From contig CAYPCV010000139.1 of NCBI GenBank assembly GCA_964409295.1, positions 1 to 26,526 on the forward strand: 26,526 nt of DNA, read 5' to 3'. This document shows, in pieces, positions 14,321-21,100 of this stretch (positions are counted from its first letter, which is position 1; every line of letters starts with the position of its first letter). The notes beneath the pieces were generated by a model. The model made no database searches and was not told where the DNA came from. It was given only the letters and a program-made list of their open reading frames with translations. This stretch comes from UBA1140 sp964409295. GTDB taxonomy: Bacteria; Campylobacterota; Campylobacteria; Campylobacterales; Sulfurovaceae. The position numbers were made by a program, and so were the translations under genes.

Positions 14321-14352
14321 AAAATATTATTAACTTAAATTAATAATATTTT
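14321..14352 (+). promoter_or_regulatory. Inverted repeat upstream of the ParB-like gene
   Basis: Perfect 12-bp arms aaaatattatta and taataatatttt with an 8-base spacer lie 29 bases before the TTG start at 14381. They could be an operator or an RNA stem. The 17-mer taatatttttaaataaa that overlaps the right arm (14344-14360) also occurs at 22541-22557. Confidence 0.4.
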
Positions 14353-14380
14353 TAAATAAACATATATAAAGGATAAGGGA

Positions 14381-15430
14381 TTGAATACTAAAAAAATAAA
14401 ATTAGAAAATCTATTCTTCGACCCAGATAATCTACGCTATGACGATAATTTTGACTTTGACCCGATGCCTAAAGACAAAATAATGAATAAAACCAATCAA
14501 CTTAAAGTATATAATAAGTTACAAAATGATATTCGAGAATTGATTGGAAGTATTATCGAAAATGATTTTATCTACATTGAGATGATTGTTGCCGAGAAAA
14601 TTGATGAAAAAGGTAACTACTACATTGTTGAAGGAAACAGACGGCTCTCTACGCTTAAATACATCCAAGAGAATTATCATCTTGAAGATTTAAAGCCAAG
14701 TCTTCAAGATATTATTTTAAATGGATTAGACGTTAAAGTAAATACAGCTGAATACGATGAAGATGTGTTGATGGGAATGAGGCACATTACAGGAGTAAAA
14801 CATTGGAATGGATTTGCTAAAGCAAAGTTGGTCATTAAACTCAAAGATATTAAGGGATACAACTTTGAAGAGATAGGGAATAAAGTAGGAAAAAGAGTAG
14901 CAGATGTAAAGAAACAGTACTACTCATTTAAACTCTTATACAACATGGAAAAAGATGGTTATAATAAATTTGAAGTTAAAAATCTCTATACCATTTTTTA
15001 TGAAACCCTCGGAAAACCTGCCTTTAGAGATTGGTTGGACTGGAATGAAAATCGAATGGAATTTCTAAATAAAAACAATCTTGACAGATTCTACAAATGG
15101 ATTATCAAAGGCGAAGATGCAGAAGGTGCTTTAGAGAAAGAGGCCATATCCAGCCCACAAGCCTTAAGAGAAGTTGCAAAAATTTTGGACGATAACTATG
15201 CATTGGACATTCTTGACAGTACAAAGAATCCCTTTGAAGCAGTAAGTAATTCAAAGATTCTAAAAGAACAAAAAATTGAAAAAACACTTAAAAAAGTTTT
15301 AGATAGCGTTGAATCTATCTCCACTACAGATTTAGAGAAGATAGACAAAGCTTCTGAACTATATCTGCATAAAATTCAGAAGAAACTAGAGAGAGATATT
15401 CGATACCTTAAGTTTCTTAGCGAAAACTAA
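14381..15430 (+). CDS. Orphan ParB-like nuclease-domain/HTH protein
   Basis: A 349-aa protein with an N-terminal ParB/sulfiredoxin-type domain (residues 1-125). Features are IKLENLFFDPDNLRY, then LIGSIIENDFIYIEMIV, then YYIVEGNRRLSTLKY, the typical ExNRRL motif of the fold. A helix-turn-helix-like segment follows at about residues 157-185 (GYNFEEIGNKVGKRVADVKKQ), and the C-terminal half is helical and charged. The start is TTG with AAGGAT 6 bases upstream. It is not the chromosomal ParB: no parA is adjacent and the sequence around the motif differs. Such stand-alone proteins occur in mobile or defence contexts. Its role here is unknown. It converges with the gene at 15427, overlapping by 4 bases. 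Confidence 0.75.
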   Translation: MNTKKIKLENLFFDPDNLRYDDNFDFDPMPKDKIMNKTNQLKVYNKLQNDIRELIGSIIENDFIYIEMIVAEKIDEKGNYYIVEGNRRLSTLKYIQENYHLEDLKPSLQDIILNGLDVKVNTAEYDEDVLMGMRHITGVKHWNGFAKAKLVIKLKDIKGYNFEEIGNKVGKRVADVKKQYYSFKLLYNMEKDGYNKFEVKNLYTIFYETLGKPAFRDWLDWNENRMEFLNKNNLDRFYKWIIKGEDAEGALEKEAISSPQALREVAKILDDNYALDILDSTKNPFEAVSNSKILKEQKIEKTLKKVLDSVESISTTDLEKIDKASELYLHKIQKKLERDIRYLKFLSEN

Positions 15431-15873
15431 GAGATAGGTTCTGCAATATAACTCATTTTATAACTAAAGCCTTCTTTTACGTCTCCTACATTAATGGTTA
15501 AATCTCTCTCTAAAAGCTTAAAATTATTAGGGAAATCATTATTTAAACGTAACGAAGCTTTTTTATATCTAAAGCCCTCTACAATATTATCACTAATTAC
15601 TAAATCATCAATATTCCGATTAAGAGTGACAAGAACGGTAAATTCAACCTCTAATTTATCTTTAACATAACGTTTTGTTGAAGACTTCACAACTGTCAAA
15701 GCAGAATTCTCTTTTTCCATTTCTAAAATATCAAGCTTAGGTATCTGCTCTTCATAAGTATAAACTTTATCTTTAACAAAATAACTAAGTGTTACAGTAG
15801 AATAAGGAACTTCTGTTGAATAAAGCATTATCGGAAACAAGATAATTGGTACTAATTTAATTATATTTTTCAT
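15427..15873 (-). CDS. Small exported protein, DUF11-like
   Basis: A 148-aa protein with a signal peptide (residues 1-20, KLVPIILFPIMLYSTE). The rest is beta-rich with no cysteine. The pattern VEFTVLVTLNRNIDDLVISDNIVEGFRYKKASLRLN resembles the way the 1420-aa outer-membrane protein describes its own first domain (LPQGFRYIKNSYKLDN), so a DUF11-like Ig fold is suspected. No catalytic motif is seen. It is the most downstream gene of the surface locus on the minus strand. Its stop overlaps the end of the ParB-like gene. The leader contains a hairpin (15905-15924) and tandem repeats. Confidence 0.65.
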   Translation of the reverse strand: MKNIIKLVPIILFPIMLYSTEVPYSTVTLSYFVKDKVYTYEEQIPKLDILEMEKENSALTVVKSSTKRYVKDKLEVEFTVLVTLNRNIDDLVISDNIVEGFRYKKASLRLNNDFPNNFKLLERDLTINVGDVKEGFSYKMSYIAEPIS

Positions 15874-15904
15874 TTTATAAACCTTTATTATTTAATCATT
15901 TAGA

Positions 15905-15922
15905 AAGATGGAGAACCATCTT
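15905..15922 (-). promoter_or_regulatory. Hairpin in the leader of the 15427-15873 gene
   Basis: On the minus strand aagatgg - TTCT - ccatctt forms a 7-bp stem about 32 bases upstream of the start codon. It is followed by TCTAAATG, not a strong U-tract. It may be an attenuator or may affect translation. Confidence 0.4.
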
Positions 15923-15950
15923 GTTTTAGCTTTCTGATAATAGATAAAAT

Positions 15951-15983
15951 AAACGAGAAAGAATAAACGAGAAAGAATAAACG
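15951..15983. repeat. 14-bp tandem repeat (2.4 copies)
   Basis: The unit aaacgagaaagaat is present at 15951-15964 and 15965-15978, followed by a partial copy aaacg. It lies in the untranslated leader of the small exported protein gene at 15427. Copy number could vary between strains. Confidence 0.85.
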
Positions 15984-16000
15984 TATTCCTCTTATTTTAA

Positions 16001-16026
16001 ATAAAAAACAACATTTTTTAGCTAAA
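16001..16026 (-). repeat. Leader element copy A (AACAACATT..TAGCTAAAAA)
   Basis: The plus-strand sequence ataaaaaacaacatt (16001-16015) followed by ttttagctaaaaa matches a copy at 17245-17273 (ataaaaaacaacatt, then ctgtagctaaaaa). Copy A lies in the leader of the 15427-15873 gene. Copy B is in the leader of the 345-aa gene, downstream of the riboswitch. The two leaders probably share origin. Confidence 0.7.
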
Positions 16027-16119
16027 AAAATAAGAATATACTCCAAGCCAACAAGAAATTATTTTATTTTCTACTTAAATATTCTTTTCTGTTATTTTAA
16101 TATCAAATAAAAAGAACCT

Positions 16120-16143
16120 ACTCCTTCTCTATAGAGAAGAAGT
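16120..16143 (-). terminator. Terminator after the 345-aa EF-hand protein gene
   Basis: An imperfect 12-bp stem around the palindrome ttctctatagagaa (arms 16120-16131 and 16132-16143, one or two G-U or mismatched pairs) lies just after the stop at 16152. On the minus strand it is followed at a short distance by TTCTTTTTATTT. Confidence 0.6.
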
Positions 16144-16151
16144 AAGAGCAA

Positions 16152-17189
16152 TTATTTAATAATTGTTGCTGTGTGTGGGTAATACGTTACACCTGCTTTA
16201 ATACTTGGAATAGTAAATGTAATCGTACCTTTTTTAGTCTCAACAGCTTTTCCTGTCTCTCTACCACGGCTATCTGTAATGAAATATGGTTTCTTAACTC
16301 CATACTCTACAATCTCTTTTGAAGCTGCTAATCTTACTCTTGATACATCATAATTAATTGTAAAGGTTACATTTTTAGCTTCTGTTTTTGTCTTATTTGT
16401 AATTTGGTACTTCAATAGAACTTGTGCACCTGGAATCGCTTTTGGATTATTTGTTCCATTTACTGGGTCTTTTACAACCTTCTCATACTCTTTTACAATG
16501 TCTAGTTTTACATTATTCACATCTTGAATAATTGTAAATCCATACCACATAGACATCTTTCCATCTCTTACTTTATCAACAGGAGCATATACTTTTCCAT
16601 CTGCAAATACAATATCTTCTCTATTCATTGTATTTTTAGCACTTGCTACATACGCTTTAAATGAACTATTAACTGCTTGTGCTAAAATACCTGAATCTGA
16701 ACGCTTTCCAATTACTGCTTTAGGGTCTACTTTTAGCTCCATCCAAATTTTTCTTGAACTATCCATTGATACACTTTTTACTATTGATGTATCTACTTTT
16801 TCTGCATTATCAAGTTTACCATTTCCATTTGCATCAACATAGAACTTCTTTGATAAAAATTTTACATTTTGTTCATTATGCCATTTTGACAATTTGAAAT
16901 TCTCTTTCGAGTTACCAATGTTTGTTAATTTAAATTCAACAAGTTTTGTTGCACCTGCAACTACTTTATGTTCTGTTGCTTCTGCTCTTGTTACTGTAAA
17001 GTTAATCACTTTATCTACAATATATGAAGATACTGGTGCTTTTAAACTCTTGTTTGCTCCACCCATACTATAAGTAAGTGTTGGTGTATTACTAATCTTT
17101 GTTCCTGCTGTTGTTCCTGATGCCATAGCCGTGTTTGTCATTGCTACTGCACCTAATAATGTTATTGCTAAAACTTTTGATAGTTTCAT
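16152..17189 (-). CDS. Exported EF-hand surface protein under c-di-GMP riboswitch
   Basis: A 345-aa protein with a signal peptide (residues 1-23, LAITLLGAVAMTNTAMA). The mature part is beta-rich and binds calcium by inference: residues 119-130 are DANGNGKLDNAE, a full EF-hand loop with D1, N3, N5, G6, L8 and E12 in place. A DUF11-like segment in the C-terminal third reads ALLKYQITNKTKTEAKNV in essence. It is homologous over its whole length to the 354-aa protein at 22806-23870 (shared YIVDK, NGKL, and the ending YPHTATIIK/YPHVVTVIR). AAGGAAA precedes the ATG. Its leader carries the c-di-GMP-I riboswitch at 17302-17380. No lipobox or sortase signal was seen. Confidence 0.8.
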   Translation of the reverse strand: MKLSKVLAITLLGAVAMTNTAMASGTTAGTKISNTPTLTYSMGGANKSLKAPVSSYIVDKVINFTVTRAEATEHKVVAGATKLVEFKLTNIGNSKENFKLSKWHNEQNVKFLSKKFYVDANGNGKLDNAEKVDTSIVKSVSMDSSRKIWMELKVDPKAVIGKRSDSGILAQAVNSSFKAYVASAKNTMNREDIVFADGKVYAPVDKVRDGKMSMWYGFTIIQDVNNVKLDIVKEYEKVVKDPVNGTNNPKAIPGAQVLLKYQITNKTKTEAKNVTFTINYDVSRVRLAASKEIVEYGVKKPYFITDSRGRETGKAVETKKGTITFTIPSIKAGVTYYPHTATIIK

Positions 17190-17244
17190 TCTGTTTTTCC
17201 TTAATCTTTTCTAATATTATATATAATTATCACGTTGCTCTTTA

Positions 17245-17273
17245 ATAAAAAACAACATTCTGTAGCTAAAAAT
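17245..17273 (-). repeat. Leader element copy B
   Basis: Second copy of the AACAACATT..TAGCTAAAAA element described at 16001-16026. It lies between the riboswitch terminator and the ATG of the 345-aa gene, about 56 bases upstream of the start. Confidence 0.7.
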
Positions 17274-17280
17274 AAAATAG

Positions 17281-17303
17281 GAAAAAGTAGAGATATTTCT
17301 CTA
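17281..17303 (-). terminator. Terminator of the c-di-GMP riboswitch expression platform
   Basis: Minus-strand tagaga - AATA - tctcta followed by CTTTTTCC is an intrinsic terminator immediately 3' of the aptamer. Its 5' arm shares two bases (17302-17303) with the 3' strand of aptamer stem P1. Ligand-stabilised P1 would therefore compete with the terminator, which suggests an ON switch. The overlap is short, so the direction is only inferred. Confidence 0.55.
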
Positions 17304-17380
17304 TTGGTAACTCGGCTATCTCTCTATTGAGACCCGTGGCTTTCTGTCCCCACTTCACAATGGGTTTAGCTTTTTCAATA
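17302..17380 (-). ncRNA. Cyclic-di-GMP-I (GEMM-I) riboswitch aptamer
   Basis: On the minus strand the conserved blocks of the GEMM-I class appear in order: AAAGCUAAACCC, a stem capped by the GNRA tetraloop GUGA (CCCAUU-GUGA-AGUGGG), GGGGACAGAAAGCC, then a second stem-loop starting ACGGGUCU, then GAUAGCCGAGUUACC. P1 closes by UAUUG/CAAUA (17376-17380 with 17302-17306). This matches the known class layout, in which the tetraloop docks into the second stem and c-di-GMP binds at the junction. It lies 113 bases upstream of the 345-aa EF-hand protein gene and precedes a terminator. It should sense c-di-GMP and control that gene by transcription termination. Confidence 0.88.
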
Positions 17381-17385
17381 TCTTA

Positions 17386-17391
17386 ATTATC
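17386..17391 (-). promoter_or_regulatory. Possible promoter of the riboswitch transcript
   Basis: Minus-strand GATAAT lies 5-6 bases before the 5' strand of aptamer P1, so a transcript starting there would begin at or next to the aptamer. No convincing -35 is seen. Confidence 0.35.
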
Positions 17392-17472
17392 CGTAAACCA
17401 TCCGAAAGGTCTTATCCTTTGGAGAGAATCGCTCTTTTAGAGACTCTCTTCAAGGGAAAATCCATTTTAAAA

Positions 17473-17494
17473 GATGAGTGCCACTGCACTCATC
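17473..17494 (-). terminator. Intrinsic terminator after the 156-aa gene
   Basis: A perfect 9-bp stem, gatgagtgc/gcactcatc, with a 4-base loop is followed on the minus strand by TTTTAAAATGG. It lies 7 bases after the stop codon. It is one of the strongest terminators in the region and separates the 156-aa gene from the riboswitch gene. Confidence 0.8.
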
Positions 17495-17501
17495 ATCTTA
17501 T

Positions 17502-17972
17502 TTACTGAATTTTAGTTTTAAATTCAATTTTTGACTCTGATTTTGGATTAAGGGTATTTAGCGTAAACTTCAAGTGTGTATACTCTTCTGCTTTTGCCAA
17601 TCTCTTTACACCATTATCTTTAATAAAAAGTTCTGATGCTGATTTATACTCTTTCCCATCTACTGAATAAAGTGTTGTACAGTCAACACATTTTACACTA
17701 TTTGCTACAAAGTTTGTATGCTCTGGAACTTCATTTACTACACTCAACTTTTCAGCTTTTTCAGCAGTTGGATTAGTAATGGTATTTACATAAGTAACAA
17801 CATCCCCAGGAATTGCTTTTTCTAAAACTTTTAATACTTTAACTTCTTTTCCTGCTTGTGTCTCAACAACCTCTTCAAAAGCTGTTGTTTTCATAGAGAT
17901 ACTCTCTCCTGTTAACGCTACAGCCAAAGCTGTTGTTGCCATAATACCTATTACTAAATTCTTTAATTTCAT
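17502..17972 (-). CDS. Small exported DUF11-like protein with CxxC
   Basis: A 156-aa protein with a signal peptide (hydrophobic LVIGIMATTALAVALTG). The mature domain follows the DUF11 pattern: IPGDVVTYVNTITNPTAEKAEKL, then VPEHTNFVANSVKC, and ends LNPKSESKIEFKTKIQ. C95 and C98 form CVDC. It is a paralogue of the plus-strand 148-aa protein at 13783-14229, including the central SVDGK motif and SASELF. It follows the 1420-aa outer-membrane protein gene by 143 bases with no obvious terminator between, so co-transcription is likely. AAGGATAAAG precedes the ATG. A subunit, ligand or partner of the large protein is a reasonable inference. Confidence 0.8.
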   Translation of the reverse strand: MKLKNLVIGIMATTALAVALTGESISMKTTAFEEVVETQAGKEVKVLKVLEKAIPGDVVTYVNTITNPTAEKAEKLSVVNEVPEHTNFVANSVKCVDCTTLYSVDGKEYKSASELFIKDNGVKRLAKAEEYTHLKFTLNTLNPKSESKIEFKTKIQ

Positions 17973-18115
17973 CTTTATCCTTTATATATATTACTTATTT
18001 TATTCTTTAGCACTCTCTGTTGCTTGGTGTAATTTTACAAGACTTAAACTTAAACTTAACTTATTTATTAATGATTTTACTTAATATTTATTTAAGTTTA
18101 TTCTTGTTTTATTAA

Positions 18116-21100
18116 CTACTCGAACTTCATTCTAAAGCCAATATAGACCCCCTCTTTGGTCTTAGTTCCTGAATTAAAATCGAACTCTTCAAATCCTTCA
18201 AAGTTATAACCTAATAGTAAATCAATATTAGTATACGCATTCCATCCAAGAACAACACCATGATTAAACTCTTGTTGGTTCAATGTTGATTGTCCATCAA
18301 TAAGGTTACTGTAGACCATAACATCAAATTTTTTACTTATATCATACGTTGCACGAACACCTATCATCTGAGTAATACCACTATACTGCTCCTTATCAAT
18401 AGTCTCAACAACATACTTTAAACCGTGATAGAGAGACAACTCAAAAAGTGAACTTACTTTGTAGTTAAGGTTAAAATCGTTCACAAATTTACGACTCTCT
18501 AAGCCTTGTGACTTTTCATCTATAAAGTGAAACTTATCTAAAATCGTATAATCAGACTCCAAAGGTCGATGTACCAAAGATATATCTGTATAGAGTAACT
18601 CTTCACTCTTATCAGATTTGAAATATTGTGCAGAGGTTGCTAACTCTAAACCTATATCTAGTTGTGTGGCTAAAGCTACAGATACTCCAACAGAATCCTC
18701 TTCAGGAGTCTCTTTGTATTCAACTTTTAAATTACTACTTAATCCATCTTTATTATAATTGACTGAAGAGGTATACGATGTAAAATCATCTGCTCCATCT
18801 CCCTCCATTGTTTCAGCTCTATCAACACCCACATCAATATTAACATATTCACTCAACTTTATTGTTTGTTGAATACCCAATAGAGAAAAAAGTCTATCGC
18901 CATCTTTTATATTTTTATCTGCAATTGAACTCTGAATCGTTCCTCCACTCCAAGGTTTACTAGAGATTCCAACCTTTTGAATCTCTTCTCTTGTTAGCCC
19001 CTCAGAGAACTCCTGTTCTACAAATAGTGCATTATTTTCTGACAGTTGATACTCTGCACCAATTAACGTTCGATTTGGATACTGTTCACTATCTTCGGTA
19101 CGAATACTCTCTTCTCTTTTGGCACGAAAAATCAATTTATTATCAAAAAAGCTCTTATTTACTCCTGCAATAACCTGTTCCGTAGGAGTTTTTCCTTTAT
19201 GCTCATTTACATATCGAACACCTCCTTCTAGTTGTAAGCTCTCTCCTCTAGAAGTTAAGGTCGTTTCTAATACATCTTCTTTCTCTCCTGTACTCAATCG
19301 TCGTTCTCTATAAGCTCTACTCTTTAGCTCTAATGTTTGGTCGAAACTGTAACTACTATCAATACCCATTGTCTCTAAATCCAGAGCTTCTTTTGTCTGT
19401 TGATTTAATCCAAAATCTTTATCACTTTTTTTATAATATAGGTTAGTATAAAAATTTTGTCCATTATGCTCATACTCTGCACGAATCGCATCCTTATGTC
19501 CTTCTGTTTTAGTTTGGGTACTTTCAGCATACTCCAACTCAAGTTTTCCCTTCTCTCCAACTTTTAATCGCATATCTATCGCGGCTAACTGATTCTCTTC
19601 TTCTCCTAAATGCTCTTGAATATAAGTGGTAGATAGTTTCATCTTTTTATCTAACATATTGACCGATACTCTTGTTCCTGCTGTCAAATTATCTAAGGTA
19701 CTTTTAACTTCATAATTCACAACAATGTAAACAGGGTTAAAATCATTATCTCGACTAAAAATAGGTCTCTTAAAATAGATTGTCCCTTTATAATAGTCAA
19801 TTGTATAGTCAATGAGATTTTTCATCTCTTCTCGTTTTAATACTCTATCAGGCTGAAATCGGTCTCGTGTCTCAATTGTAATCTGTTCACTATTCAAGAC
19901 AACTTTTTTATTTGAGAGTCTGTAAAGTCCTGATGTTCCATTTGCCTTTATCTCATCTTTGATAAAACTCTGGTCACTTTCACTCGCAAAAAGTTGTGCC
20001 TGTACCCGTTCGCCATTAAATTCTGCTTTTACTCCATTTAAAGTTCGCTCATAAGCAGAGAGTTTCATATCGTTTAAGCCTGTAACAAAATCTCCAAACA
20101 TCGCATAAAAATTATCTTTTTCTACTTTTAAGTAGAGCTTCTTTTGACTTGCTGCTTCAACACCACGAACACTACTATCTCCATAAATGGTATAGTATCG
20201 TGAAGGGTCAATAATATCCAAAAGTGATTTTTCGGTTGTTTTGCTATTATATGCGAGTGTCATCAGATAGGAACCCAATATTTTACCTTTGGCAAAAAGT
20301 GATACTTGTCCCTCTGTATTAACTGTAGATGACTCCATATTTTTTGCCAAAGTAGTATACCCTACAGAACCTTCTGCAAATCCAACCATAATCCAATCAC
20401 GCACCTTTGGTTTTAACCACACTTTCAACTCTTCTGTTCTATCTGTAAAGGGAAGTGACAATGTAGCCTCTCCTGCTTTACTCGTTGCTTCAAGACGAAT
20501 ATATGCCATTCCATCATCAACAATTACATAATCCTCTCCTGTTGTAGATTTAGAGAGAGGATTCTGCCCCAAGTTATCTAAACGTCGGTAACCTTGATAA
20601 GGCTCTGAAATTTTAAATTTTCCAATTATATCCCCTCGAACAGGATATCCATCTCTATCAAAAAACTTGACAGCAATAACAGGAGTCTGTTTTCCATCAG
20701 CAACTAAATGTGAATAGGCAGTTACCACTTCAGCTCTTACAGGCATTGACGAGTAGTGAATCACTTGTCTCAATCGCTTAATTGTATTGTCATTTTCATC
20801 TTTAATCACACAGACTAATCTATTGTCTCCCTCTTTTAGGTGTACCCCTTTATATATAGTAATAGCTTTACCAGAAGTGTCAATTACTTTTCTCTGAAAA
20901 TGCACCACATCAACAGGCTTATCATTTACAAAATAGTTAGCTCTATGCTCCTCTTTATGTTTTACAACTAAATTAACAGCAGGGATAGAAGGAACAAAGT
21001 TTTTAGCTGGCCATACAAACTCTACATCATCACTCTGTCCAATTAACCAATTCTCATCATAATCAGGCATTGCAAATAGTCTCTTTTTCATTATTAAGTT

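Larger units (their letters stand above)
17190..17501. other. Riboswitch-bearing intergenic region
   Basis: This 312-base gene-free stretch holds, in minus-strand order, the terminator of the 156-aa gene (17473-17494), a structured segment of unknown nature (17392-17460, with stems around cttttagaga and aaagg/cctttt), a possible -10, the c-di-GMP-I aptamer, a terminator-like expression platform, leader element copy B and the ribosome-binding site of the 345-aa gene. Confidence 0.7.

Noticed and set aside
15951..15983. CRISPR array
   Set aside because: The 14-bp unit is directly tandem, without spacers, has 2.4 copies, and no cas genes are nearby.
17392..17460. A second, tandem c-di-GMP aptamer
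   Set aside because: The aaaccatccgaaagg look-alike is on the plus strand, opposite to the downstream gene, and the other conserved GEMM blocks are missing.
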